A DNA stretch of 64,000 nucleotides from Trema orientale (GCA_002914845.1 JXTC01000234.1:168151-232150); one strand, 5' to 3'. Positions 12,654 through 25,459 are shown, counted from the first letter of the stretch. Notes: generated from the sequence alone by a model not told the origin. Numbers and translations are program-made.

Positions 12654-13069
12654 AATCCGTTACTTACATCAAGGTCTTTGAAAATATTTTCAGATAGCTC
12701 ATCAAAATTGGGTTATTTGGTTGAATCTCAGTTTATGATTCTTGGATACAAATGTCCTATTGACTTGACATATGTACCCATGTTCGTTAGTATCTCATAA
12801 CCCCAAATTTGAAGAGCAACTGGACACCCATATAAGGGGTACTGAGAGAGATGGTGCTTGCTAGGTGCCGACTTGATGTACTCTATTATTTTTTCAAATG
12901 AGATTCTGCCCCAATAATAGTCCTTCCACTTCCAATCTATGTCTACCATGTCAACATTTTTTTTTTTGATAAATTCTTGTTGATCTCCAATCAAGAAATC
13001 TGAAAGTACGTATAGTTTGCAAAGCTTTATCATCATCTCGTCGTTCTTCCCACCATATGATTGAAATTG
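12654..13069 (-). pseudogene. Fragment of a MULE DUF1985 exon inside the gypsy element
   Basis: About 416 bp match 25460-25873 at roughly nine positions in ten: 11 differences in the first 133 bp counted by eye. On - it reads the DUF1985 part of the ULP1-type gene (SFEKIIEYIKSAPSKH..., YPLYGCPVALQIWGYEILTN) and includes the exon end with its GTAAGTAA donor. It still reads DQQEFIKK where the 25.8-kb copy has a stop (GGQ*ELI), so it was not copied from that locus in its present state. It sits between the 5' LTR and gag of the gypsy element. Confidence 0.8.
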
Positions 13070-16000
13070 TCTATTATGTATGGATGTAAGTGAAAGGGCA
13101 ACTGTAGAGGGAATTATGCCAAGGGCTAAGGGTCAAACTAGTGAGTGAAGGAGTGCTACTGAGAATGAGACTAATAAGGATGCTATTATAGATCGGTTGA
13201 CAGAGTTAGTTGAGACACAGGCAAGACAATTGGAAAGGCTTATAGAAAGGGAGGAAAGACGTGTAGATCAAGTACTACCACAGGCTGTAGCTAGACAAGA
13301 AAATTACGAACCAGGTTGTGAGAGGTTTAGAAAGAATAAGCCTCCAGCTTTCAAGGGTGAAACTGATCCACTATTGGCAGAAGAGTAGATTCAGAGTATT
13401 GAGGCTATCTTCGATTACATTAGAATCCTTGATGAGGAAAAGATTTCATGTGCCACCTTTATGTTCCAGATGGATACTAGATACTGGTGGGATTCTATGA
13501 AATCTATCACTGATGTTAACAGGCTTACTTGGGAGCAGTTTAAGAAAATATTCTACAGAAAATATTTCAGCAATGCACACAGAGTAATGAAAGCTGCTGA
13601 GTTTATTAATCTGAAATAGGGAGCTATGTCCGTTAGTGATTATATAAAGAAATTTGAAGAGTTATCTCGATTTGCTCCGCATATGGTGAGTACAAATGAG
13701 CTAAAAGTAAACCAATTCTTACAAGGGCTCAAGGAAGAAATTTATAGGGATGTTAAGATATCTGCTCATAAAGATATGCCATATGCTGAGGTTGCAGACA
13801 AAGCTCTTGAAGCAGAAGAGGCTGAACTAAGGGTTATTAAAGCTCAAGAAATTTGCAGGAATATAAATATGGCGAGGAGAAATACAATTTTTGGAAGAGG
13901 ATCTCAACCAGTGGCTAATGGAAATAAAAGAAAGTGGCAACAGAATCAAGGAGAAAGACAAGAGCCCCAAAAACGCCAAGCTACGGGCCAGCAGAAACAA
14001 TCAACTACGACCCAGAGGACTGTTTGTCTTAAATATAGGAAGACTCATCGTGGAGAATGTCTAATGGGTTCTGGTGCTTGCTTCTTGTGTGAAAAATCTG
14101 GACACTTTACAAAGAATTGTCCGAATGCTACAGATGAGCATAAGAAAGTCCCAACTCGTGTGTACACGATGACCAAAGAAGATGTCGAAGTGAACCCATC
14201 TATTGTAGCAGGTGAGATTCTTATCTCTGGTATTCCTATTCATGCATTAATAGATTCAGGGGCTACACATTCGTTTGCATCACCTGCATTTGTGAGGAAA
14301 TTGGGCAAAATACCAAAGTACTTGAATTTCAAATATTGTGTAACCATTCCGTCAGATGAAGCTTTATGTTCTGATCAAGTTCTCAAGGCATGTCCAATCC
14401 AAATAGCTGATAAAGACTTGTGTGTAGATTTGAAGGTATTGGATATGTAAGATTTTGAAGTTATCTTGGGTATGGATTGGTTATCTAAATACCATGCTAC
14501 TATTAATTTCTATTTGAAGAGGGTAGTGTTTCGGTCACCAAATATAGAGAAGTTCACTTTTGTTAGTACTAGTAGAAACTCGATGATTCCAATCATTTCC
14601 TCAATAAAAGCAAGAAAGTTACTAGAGAAGGGATGCATGAGTTACTTGGCAAATATAATGGATACTAGAGAAGAGTTAATGGTAAAGCCTGAGAACGTAC
14701 CGGTAGTTAATGAATTTCTTGATGTATTTCCTGAAGATTTGTCTAGGTTACCACCTGATAGAGAGATAGAGTTTGTTATTGACTTATTGCCTGGTACGGC
14801 TCCTATTTCCAAGGCACCTTATAGAATGGCTCTAGCAGAGTTAAAGGAATTGAAAGTACAGTTACAAGAGTTGTTGGACAAGGGTTCGTCTAAGCTTTTC
14901 ACCATGGGGTGCTCCAGTTTTGTTTGTAAAGAAGAAAGATGGTACTATAAGGCTTTGCATTGATTATAGAGAGCTGAATAAGGTCACAATCAAAAATAAG
15001 TATCCCCTTCCCAGAATTGATGATTTGTTTGGTCAACTACAAGAGCTTCTGTGTTTTCGAAGATTGATTTAAGGTCAGGATACCACCAGTTGAAAATTAA
15101 AGAGGAAGATATTCTAAAAACAGCTTTCAGAATAAGATACGGGCACTATGAGTTTTTAGTGATGCCCTTTGGATTAACTAATGCCCCAGCTGCTTTCATG
15201 GACATGATGAATAGAGTGTTCAAAGATTTCTTAGATAAATTTATTATAGTTTTTATTGATGATATTCTGATTTACTCACGTTCAAGGGAGGAGCATATGG
15301 AACATTTGAGGACCGTTTTGAGAATTCTTAAGGAAAAGCAGTTGTATGCTAGGTTTAAGAAGTGCGAGTTCTGGTTGGAGAAAGTTATCTTTTTTGGTCA
15401 TGTGGTTTCTGAAAACGGTATTTTTGTAGATCCAATGAAAGTTGAAGCTGTGAGTAATTGGCCAAGACTTACAAATGTTTTCGAGATTCGTAGCTTCTTA
15501 GGGTTGGCTGATTATTATAGACGTTTTGTTGAAGGATTCTCGAAGCTGGCTTCTCTATTGACTCATTTAACAAGGAAGAATGTGAAGTTTCAATGGAACG
15601 ATAATTGTGAAAAGAGTTTTGAGGAATTGAAGCATCGTTTGGTGACAGCTCCTATACTTTCAATACCGTCCGGATCAGGATGATTTGTTATTTACAATGA
15701 TGCCTCAAAGAATGGTCTAGGATGTGTTTTGATGCAAAATGGCAAAGTCATTGCTTATGCCTCTAGACAATGGAAGGAATATGAAAAGAAGTATCCTACT
15801 CATGATTTGGAGCTAGCAGTAGTTGTTTTTACACTAAAAATTTGGAGACACTATCTTTATGGGGAGAAATATGAGATTTACACAGATTATAAGAGTCTCA
15901 AGTACTTCTTTACCCAAAAGGAACTGAATATAAGATAAAGAAGATGGTTTGTACTGGTAAAAGATTATGACTGTGAGATTAACTATCATCCAGGAAAAGC

Positions 16001-17498
16001 TAATGTGGTTGTTGAGGCTCTAAGTAGGAAATTATTGGCTGCTATGACTATTGAGTATGTTGATGTGAAGCATCTTTTAACGGATTTACATAAGTTAGAG
16101 TTGGAGATTGTGCCTATAGGTTTAACAGAAAGATTGACAGCTCTTACTCTACAACCAACAATTTTAGAGAGTATCAAACAAGGCCAGAATACGGATCCCT
16201 ATTTGATGAATTTAAAGAGTAAGATAGAATCCAGAAAAGATGTGGCCTTCCAGATTTCTAGTGATGGTGTAATCATATATAGAAAAGATTGTGTGTGCCT
16301 GAAGGAATTGTTAGAAAGGAAATATTGATGAAAGCTCATACCACTCCTTACTCTGTGCATCCTAGTACTATCAAGATATATAGAGACTTAAAGATGCATT
16401 ACTGGTGGCCTGGTATGAAGAAAGATGTTGTTGAGTTTGTAGAGCAGTGTCTCACGTGTCAGCAAGTTAAAGCTGAACATCAAAGGCCCGCTGGGAAATT
16501 AGAGCCTTCGAACATACCGCAATGGAAATGGGAAGAGATTGCTATGGATCTTGTTGTTGGACTTCCTAGGACAAACAAGGGACATGATGCTATTTGGGTG
16601 ATTGTGGATAGATATACCAAACCAGCTCATTTCCTTCCGGTTAGAATAACCTATAGCTTGGACCAGTTTGGTCGGTTATATGTCCAGGAGATTGTGAGAC
16701 TACATGGTGTTTCAAAAGTTATCATTTCTGACCGAGATTCTAGATTTACTTCAAAATTTTGGAGGAGTGTTCAAGAGGCAATGGGTACAAAATTGGCATT
16801 TAGTACAGCTTTTCAACCTCAACCTGATGGGCAATCAGAGAGAACTATACAAATCCTTGAAGACATGCTCAAAGCTTGTGTGTTGGATTTTCATGGATCT
16901 TGGAGCAAATACCTACTACTTATAGAATTTGCTTACAATAACAGTTACCAAGCTTCCATTGAAATATCCCCTTATGAAGCATTGTATAGAAGAAAGTGTA
17001 GATCTCTAATTCATTGGGATGGGATGGGAGAGAGAAAATTTCTTGGTCCAGAACTGATAAGAGAGACAAATGAGGCAGCAGAAAAGATTCGAAAAAGGAT
17101 ACTAGCTGCTCAAAGTAGACAGAAGCGTTATTCAGATCCTCAGAAAAGAAAACTAGAATTTATACATTGGAGATAAAGTATTCCTGAAGGTTGCTCCCAT
17201 AAAAGGAATCATGAGATTTGGAAAGAAAGGAAAGCTAAGTCCCAGATATGTAGGTCCTTTTGAGATACTCGATAAAGTTAGAGATGTTGCCTATAGACTC
17301 GCTTTGCCACCTTCATTGTCGAATATACACAATGTATTTCATGTCTCTATGCTAAGGAGGTACATTTCAAGTCCTTCACGTGTTTTGAATTATGAGCAAT
17401 TGGAACTAAGTCAAGACGTGAGTTACGAGGAACATCCAGTGAAGATTTTGGATACAAAAGAAAAGGAACTTAGAAACAAAAAAATCCCATTGGTAAAA
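13070..17498 (+). mobile_element. gag-pol region of the gypsy element (broken)
   Basis: Parts are recognisable in the order usual for chromoviruses: gag (about 13117-14060) with a CCHC knuckle (CFLCEKSGHFTKNC, about 14078-14120), aspartic protease (LIDSGATHSFAS, about 14244-14285), reverse transcriptase ([10 protein letters not shown] near 15055; FIDDILIYS near 15253), RNase H (about 15690-15940), integrase with its HHCC finger (about 16330-16470) and catalytic core (about 16535-17000), and a C-terminal chromodomain-type region (YVGPFEILDKV ... YEEHPVKILD, to about 17495). The Tekay/Del clade is my assignment from these motifs and the ~2.9-kb LTRs. The region carries roughly half a dozen or more breaks and is not functional. 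Confidence 0.85.
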
Positions 17499-20488
17499 TG
17501 TAACGCTCCCTAGTTTAACCATATTGTCATATATAGCCAAATTAGGAAGTGTTACTCTTTCTTAAACCATATCTTTAGTTTTGTAAAAAAAGTGAGCAAA
17601 TTTGAACTTTCTAAACCTTTTAAACAAAAGTAACTGCATGGCATTGCTTGTTAAAAGTGTTTTTACAAAATGTACAATCAAAAGAGATTTTCACCCGTCT
17701 ATTTTGCCATCAGCAGTAGTATTTACATTACACCAAAATATCTCAAAACAAAAATGTCGCCCACAGGTCAAGCTCGTCCACATCTGTATGATCACGGCGA
17801 CAAAAGGCAAGCCAAGCAACCAGCTAGTCAGTGCCAAAATGTGCCTCTTCATCTGCATCACAAGACTAAAATGAGCCAAGGCTCAGTAAGTAAAAACTAT
17901 GCATGCTTATGTATGCTGTAAAATTTCATCAAGTTCCCATTGTACTCTTTTCTTTCTTAAACATTTGAATCCATGCATTTTCTTTAAAAACATTCATAGT
18001 TAGGCCCCTTAGCACACTGCTAGTCCCGTAAGTTGATAGGCCATGATAACATTGGGCGGAAACTCTGGCCAAGAGTAAAAATAAGGTGCGACTGTCATGT
18101 GAAGTTTTTGAAAACTCCTTCCCTTATCAAAGGGGTATCCCACACCGCGCTAATATTATCCCGCTTCAACGAGACACATCATAAGATCCACAAGTCTCGC
18201 TTCAACGGTTGAGTCTGCATCAACAGACTTACCTACCCATCTCCGGCAGACTAGCAATTGTACTTAAAACTTATCTTATGAAATTGGTACAATGGTACTT
18301 ACTTTCAAATACCTTGTAATAAAATTCTCAATTTGCATGCAAGACGTGCCATGTACATGCCATGTTATAACTTTCAAGAATAAGTAAGTTTCACATAATG
18401 ACATCTTCCATGTATTTCTTGTGATGCAGTTGTAAGTCTTTACTTACCTGGTGTCCTGAATAGAAATTGATAGTGGAAAGAGTCAATATCCTCTAGAGAT
18501 TGGTGTGCTAATCACCTGTCGTAAATTACTGTTATTCTAGATGCACATTTTGTCAAAAGAATGCTTCAAGATATTTGAACAAGACCGAAATCAGAACTTT
18601 CACTAATTTAGGAAACTTGATCTTAAAATGACTCAGAAGTGTATAAATCACTTAGGGCACCTAATAGTCAATAACTAGCATTAAAAAACTGTTCAAAAGT
18701 ATTAAAATATGAATACTAGTTCATTAGCACAAAAATGATCCAAAATGGCACATAATCTTGTAAAACTAGTCCAATTGCCTCTAAATGGTGCCATTTCATT
18801 TTAAAAATATTTGGACAGCACCTCCCCTATTTATAGGACATTCCCATATGATTAAAATCATGGTTTTAAACCTGCAATAATAATTAACAATCTAATTCCC
18901 ACATATACATATCAAAGAGGATCACTTAGAACAATCTAAGTGCACTTGAACTCTTTTTCGGTTTAAACAAGTTTAAAACCACTTTTATACTTGTATCTCA
19001 ATAGAACCAACCACTAAATGAATGTAATAAATAATAGGATCTATAAAATATACACTCCAAGTTTAGAAAATTAGATTACAAATAGAAAAATATAATCTAC
19101 CACACATGAAAACACTTAAATCTATAACTAGCACACTTTAGGGCTTTAAGTCTAACTTTAATCCTCCACTTAAATTCTTTGTTTACAGCCATAAATAAGG
19201 TTTTCTAGGATCTTTATTCATTAAATAAAAGCTTTGATTTAAGAGCTAAAGCAATAGAAACAAGTTACTAATTCTAAATTCCACAAAAAGCTCACCTTGA
19301 CTAGTTTGAAGTTTTGTTGAAGCTCTTGCCTTCTACTTCCACAAACCCGATTTCCAAGGCTTTGAAATTGATCTTAGGACTCAAGAGGACCTAGAGGAAT
19401 CATTATTTAACTAGTGTCAAGTGGAGAATTGAAATAGGAAAACAAAACCTAGGAAGAAGAACTAGTTGAGTTACCTTGACTAGTTTGGATCTATCTTGCT
19501 TTCTAGAGCTCCAAATTGAGTTCTACCACTTGGAAACTCTTGGATATGGATAAGGGGAGCTGAGAGAAGTCTAAAAATGGCTGAGAGGGTTTCAGGTCGT
19601 GGCTGGAGAGAAAGGAGAAGAAAATAACCAGATTTGGTCCAAAAGTGATACTTAATGACTAAGAAATGGCATAACTTAAGTTCTAAGGGGTATTTTGGGA
19701 ATTTTGTACCTTACTTTCCATGTGTCCAGCTCTAAAACATCCTTAGCATACTCACCACGTTGCTGGTCCATCCTATACACCCAAGTATAGACCAAAGTGG
19801 TGAAACCTAACTTAGAAAGTGAAAAATAGTTATACTTTGACTTATGATCCTATATGGCCAATCTTATTGTAATTTGGTGGAACCTAGCCCCATAACCAAT
19901 CATTAAACATAAAAATAGGTCAATTAGACTCTAATTAATAATTTAAACAAAGTGTCAATGCCTAATTATTAGAGTGCACGAAGATGACTTTACGCGATTA
20001 AGCTGAATCTAAGCTAGCTTAGTACAACTAAACACCAATTCAGTATAGTAACTACCACCTCGTGCTTACCTGGGGTCGACAAATAAAATGCTATAAATGA
20101 GTCTTAAACATTAAATTAAAGCTATTTGACGTGTTAAACGCAAGTGAATTTAACTCTGAAAAGCGTGAAAAATGTATTTTACCGAAAAACTACTATTTGA
20201 CCAACTTATCAACAAATATGATTTTAATGCATGTGCATATAGTATTACTATTCACAAATGTATTCTTTGTTCTTCTCACACACCAAGCTCTCTTTTTGAG
20301 GGTACTAAGCCTTTACACTGCATGGGAGCACTTCAACAAACATTAGTACAATAATACAGATCAAAAGCCTTTAACAATCAGAATGAGTAATTCACCATAA
20401 GATTAATACTAGTTTCATGATATGTCTATTATGCAATATGAACATGTTTATTATTGGCTTATTATGCATGTGAAAATCTTGGGCATCA
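17499..20488 (-). mobile_element. Inverted family-B LTR copy
   Basis: The block reads TGTAACGCTCCC... to ...CTTGGGCATCA on +, the reverse complement of the family-B LTRs at 7840 and 22465. It follows the chromodomain region of the gypsy pol directly. It is more diverged from the two outer LTRs than they are from each other, so it is not one of the pair made at insertion. No matching duplication was found at its ends. With 22465-25355 it forms an inverted repeat with ~2.9-kb arms. Confidence 0.75.
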
Positions 20489-20546
20489 TATACCGTGACA
20501 CCTAGCGCTGCATGCACTGTCTACATCGAGCCACTTAACTCAACCT

Positions 20547-20790
20547 AAATATTGACACGTAGTTGCCACTAACGTCATTTGTATGCTTGACACATAGCTT
20601 GCCCAAATGTTGACATCTAGTTGCCAATAACTTCATCTGCATGCTTGACACCTAGTCTGTCCTATTCCACTACGTGCTTCCTACTGACACCCCATGCTTC
20701 CGAACTTTACACCCCGTGCTTTGATTTGACAACTCGTGCTTACAGTCACATCATGCTTAGAACACCTCGTGCTTCACTTTTTTTTTTTTG
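20547..20790. repeat. Short repeats inside the family-A LTR (58-bp and ~22-bp units)
   Basis: Two 58-bp units start near 20547 and 20605 (AAATATTGACACGTAGTTGCC / AAATGTTGACATCTAGTTGCC). They are followed by about five ~20-24 bp units around ACACCCCGTGCTT (20690-20780). Related words (AAGCACGAGGTGT, AAGCATGATGTGTC) occur in the LTR near 60410-60520. Confidence 0.65.
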
Positions 20791-21087
20791 GCTTATCTTC
20801 AAAATATCATGATTTATAGAACTGTCTAGCATGAAAATCGAGAAATACTAACTTCTCCCTCAAAATTGATCACAACATCAGAAATAATCATGTCTCTTCC
20901 GTCAGTAGCTTATCTATTCTAGATTGTTGAAAACTTAACTGTCAGTTTTTGTCGAAAATATTTTCTTTCATCATATTGTCTATCATCAAAGATTTACACT
21001 GCTAAGTACCTCAATCAGTAGCTTAACTCATTTCTATTGTATAAAACTTAACAGCAAAAGACTGTCTCGTAAAATGTGAAATCCTTT

Positions 21088-21272
21088 TTACTAGGATCTT
21101 TATGAACTTATAAAATTATTAAGCTTCTCATTGACTAGCTTAACTCCTCTACTTAACTTAGAACTAGACAAGCCTCTATNTTACTAGGATCTTTATGAAC
21201 TTATAAAATTATTAACCTCCTCATTGACTAGCTTAACTCCTCTACTTAACTTAGAACTAGACAAGCCTCTAT
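21088..21272. repeat. 92-bp direct duplication around a single N (probable contig-join artefact)
   Basis: 21088-21179 and 21181-21272 are near-identical 92-bp segments (two differences seen) separated only by the N at 21180. The other family-A LTRs have the corresponding stretch once. It is best read as two overlapping contig ends placed side by side. Confidence 0.85.
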
Positions 21273-22464
21273 ATATCATGTAAGCATACATGTGAATCAG
21301 GGTGTGACAAATTCCCCTCCTTTTAAAAATTTCGTCGTCGAAATTTGTAAACTTTTAAAAGATGCACATATAGTCATATAATATGCAAAGACATTATCAA
21401 AGAATAATACAGATAAAATGAACCTAACAGTTGACTGAGTTCCATCCCATGACCCATTGAAAAAGAATTTTTTTTTTTTTTTTAGTCTACAGAATCGTAA
21501 TGCTCTGATACCAAAATTGTAACGCCCCCCAACCAAGCCAGTCGGACTTTGCTTAAAAGTGTAACCAGCTAGGCCGAGGCACGTTAGGCCTTCGTAAATT
21601 TCTTTGAAAACTGAGTATTTGAAAACGGAAGAGCTAAAAAGAGCATAAGACTTCTTTTTACAATTAAAAATTTTAGAAATAAAATATAAACGTATCATGG
21701 GATGAATGGAACTGCAGCTCAGTCAACTTTCAAGAATCTACTGACGCAACTAAAACCTGCATTACAAGAACTATAATGAGCTAACGCTCAGTAAGTAAAG
21801 ACGATCTATACATGTGATGATATGCTATGAAAATATTTGTTACCCATTGTACTGCTTTCTTGGAAAACATTCTTTCTTTAACTACCATTTTGGGCCCCAT
21901 TTTAAGTATAACTTCTAACTTAGTGACATAGTAGACCTCTTAATAAATATCATTTGAGGCTTACCCTGTCTTGGCCCTTTCGCCTCAAGAGATTTGACCT
22001 CCCTCTTGTTTGGCTCACCCTATCTTGGATTTAACCTCAAGGGATTTCGCCACCTCTTTTCTACACAATTACTAAGCCAGGAGCCATACTTCGTAACAAA
22101 ACATAACTTAGAAACTTAGGTACAATGGTAACCTTTTCTTTAAAATATGAACTTCTTAAAATCACTTTAACTTTTCCTTCATAAACGTGCCTTATGCATA
22201 TGCTATAAACACCATTCCATACACAATATAGTAGTATACATAAACACATATAAATAAGCACGTACTTCACATAACATTTAGAAAATACTTGTATTTACTA
22301 TGCTCTTATAATGCAGTAAAAACGTTTGTCTTTACTTACCTCTAGATAATATTCCTCTTAGTCTTTGGCTCTATTCCCAAACCTCTCTCTATCTTTCTGT
22401 CCTCTTTTATCTTTTCTCTCTAAATTTTACTAGAAATATGGGTGGAGCAGTGTATGTCTAAAAC

Positions 22465-25355
22465 NCCGAGATTCTCACATGCATACTAAGCCAATAATAA
22501 ATATGTTCTAATTGCATATTAGGCATCTAGAATTCATTAATACCACTTTCATAGTAACATGCTCATTCCTTAAGTTATGTGCATTTACATACATATTATG
22601 TGCATTAATGAATATTTATGAAAGCAATACTATGTGCACATGCATTAAAATCATACTTGTTGATAACTTGGTCAATTAGTAATTTTTCGGTAAAATGTAA
22701 TTTTTACGCATTTCGGAGCTAAATTCACTGTGTGCTTAACACGTCAAATAGCTTTAATTCAATGTCTAGGACTCATTTATAGCATTTTATTTGTCGGCTC
22801 CAGGTAAGCACGAGATGGTATTCACGACACTGATTTGTGTGTTATTGCACTAAGCTAGCTTAGATTCAGCTTAATCGCGTAATGTCATCTTTGTGCATTC
22901 TAATAATTAAGCATTGATACTTTGTTTACATTATTAACTGAAGTCTAATTGACTTATTTTTATGTTTAATGATTGGTTATGGGGCTAGGTTCCACTAGAT
23001 TACAATAAGATTGGCCATATGGGATTATAGGTCAAAGTATGACTAGTTTTCATCTTCTAAGCTAGGTTTCACCATTTTGGTCTACACTTGGGTGTATAGG
23101 ATGGACCAGCAATGTGGTGAGTATGCTAAGGATGTTTTAGAGCTGGACACATGGAAAGTAAGGTGCAAAATTCCCAAAATACTCCTAGAACTTAAGTTAT
23201 ACCATTTCTTAGTCATTAAGTATCACTTTCGAACCAAATCTGGTCATTTTCTTCTCCTTTCTCTCCATCCACGACCTGAAACTCTCCCACTCATTTTTAG
23301 ACTTCTCTCCCTCAACCATTTCCAAGAGTTTCCAAGTGGTAGAACTCAAATTGGAGCTCTAGAAAGCAAGATAGATCAAAACTAGTCAAGGTAATTCTAC
23401 TAGTTCTTCTTCCTAGGTCTTTCTCTTTAATTTCAATTCTCCACTTGCTCTCACTTAAATAATGGTTCCTCTAGGTTCTCTTGAGTCCTAAATTCAGTTT
23501 GGAAGCCTTGAGAAATGATTTGGTAGAGGTAGAAGGCAAGAGCTTCAGTAAAAGCTCAAACTACTTAAGGTGAGCTCTATGTAGAATTTTGAATGTGTAG
23601 CTAATTTCTTTTGTTTCAGCCCTTAAAGCAAAGCTATTATTTGATGAATAATGGTCCTAGGAACCCTTATATATTGCTAGAATATATAATTTAAGTAGAA
23701 AATTCAAGTTACACCTAGAGCCCCAAATTTGCTAATTGTGGATTCAAGTATTTCTATAGGTGTATTAAGCTTTCTATACTTATAATCTAATTTTCTGAAC
23801 TTGCAAATGGGTATTTCATAGATTCTATTATTTATTTCATTAATTTAGTTATTGTTTGTAGCCATAGACAAGTGCACAAATTATTTTAAACTTGTCTAAA
23901 CTGAAAAGATTTGAAATGTGATTCTATGTTATCCTAGATGTTTCTTTTGATGTTTATATGTGGGAATTAGCTTGTAAAATAATATTACAGGTTTACAACC
24001 ATGATTTTAATCATCTGAGAATGTCCTAAAAATAGGAGAGGTGCTGTCCAAATATTTTTAAAATAAAATGGTACCATTTAGGAGCAAATGGACTAGTTTT
24101 ATAAAATTATGTGCCATTTTAGATCATTTTGTGCTAATGAACTAGTATTTATATTTTAATACTTTTGAACAGTTTTTCAATGCTAGTTATTGACTACCAA
24201 GTACCTTAAGTAATTTATATGCTTCTGAGTTATTTTAAGATCAAGTTTCCTAATTTGGTGAAAATTTTGATTTCGGTATTGTTCGAGTATCTTGATGCAT
24301 TCTTTTGGCAAAATATGCATTTTGAATAACAGTAAATTATGACAGGTAAATAGCATACCAATCTCTAGAGGATATTGACCCTTTCCATAATTTATTTCTG
24401 TTCAGGACACAAAGTAAGTAAAGACTTACAACTGCATCACAAGAATTACATGGAAGATATCATTATGTGACATTTACTTATTCTTTAAAGTTACGAAAGG
24501 GCATGTGCATGGCACGTCTTGCATGCAAATTGAGAATTTCATTACAGAGTATTTAAAAGTGAGTACCATTATACCAATTTTATAAGATAAGTTTTAATGG
24601 TAATTTCTAGTTTGTCGGAGCTGGGTAGGTAAGTCTGTTGATGTAAACTTGAAACGGGACTTGCGGATCTTATGATGTGTCTCGTTGAAGCGGGACAATA
24701 TTAGCGCGGTGTGGGATACCCCTTTGATGAGGGAAAGAGTTTTCAAAAACCTCACACGACGGTCGTACCTTATTTGTACTCTTGGCCAAAGTTTCCACCC
24801 AATGTTATCACGACTTATCAATTTACAGGACTAATAATGCACTAAGGGGCCCAACTATGAATAATTTTTAAGGAAAATATATGAACTCAAATGTTTAAGA
24901 AAGAAACGGGTACAATGAGAACTTTATGGGATTTTAAAGCATACGTAAGTATGCATAGTTTTTACTTACTGAGCTTTAGCTCATTTTAGTCTTATGATGC
25001 AGATGAGGAGGCACATTTTAGTGTTGACTAGCTGGTTGCCTAGCTTGCCTTTTGTCGCCATGATCATATAGATGTGGACGAGCATGACCTGTGGGCGATA
25101 TTTTTTTGTTTCAGATATTTTGGTATAATGTAAATACTACTACTGATGGCAAAATAGACTGGTGAAAACTTCTTTTGATTGTACATTTTGTAAAGACACT
25201 TTTAACAAAAAATGTCATGCAGTTGCTTTGTTTAAAAGTTTTAGAAAGTTCAAATTTGCCCACCTTTTTATAAAACTAAAGATAATGTTTAAGAAAGAAT
25301 AATACTTCATAGTTTGGCTATATAAAATAATATGGTTAAAATAGGGGGTGTTACA
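22465..25355 (+). mobile_element. 3' LTR of the gypsy element (family B)
   Basis: Family-B LTR of ~2.9 kb, beginning right after the N at 22464 with CCGAGATTCTCAC and ending GGTGTTACA at 25355, followed by the GAAAT duplication. The near-palindrome TACTTACTGAGCTTTAGCTC is near 24963-24982. It is almost collinear with 7840-10193 plus 12355-12653 and carries ~300 bp beyond the end of that homology. Confidence 0.82.
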
Positions 25356-25459
25356 GAAATAGTTTGAGGTTATAAAAAAATCATGAACTACTTAGAAATA
25401 AAAACATGAACCTGATTAACAAAATAAAAAAAAACATTAGCCACTATATAAAAATTATG

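Larger units (their letters stand above)
20489..22463 (-). mobile_element. Small LTR element (family A) with 208-bp internal region
   Basis: Read on -: an LTR piece (22463 to 21518, ending GGCGTTACA), an internal region (21517-21310), then an LTR piece (21309 to about 20489, starting TGTCACACCCTG). The internal region holds a perfect tRNA-iMet primer-binding site, TGGTATCAGAGC (+ 21502-21513), an A run, and a polypurine tract AAAAGGAGGGG (+ about 21314-21324). It has no coding capacity. The two LTR pieces are about half an LTR each, judged against the solo LTR at 59974-61533. A second copy with the same internal domain is at 39846-41648. Confidence 0.8.
7840..25355 (+). mobile_element. Ty3/gypsy chromovirus (Tekay/Del-like) fossil with nested insertions
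   Basis: A composite LTR retrotransposon of 17.5 kb. The outer LTRs (7840-12653, interrupted, and 22465-25355) are in the same direction as the gag-pol block. The outer edges TGTGGTGC... and ...TGTTACA are flanked by identical 5-bp duplications GAAAT (7835-7839 and 25356-25360), which ties both LTRs to one insertion event. By eye the two LTRs differ at about 3-4% of sites over a 120-bp sample, suggesting an age of one to two million years at usual plant rates. Nested inside are a solo LTR, a MULE exon fragment, an inverted LTR copy and a small LTR element. The coding part is broken in roughly half a dozen or more places. It is a fossil. Confidence 0.85.
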
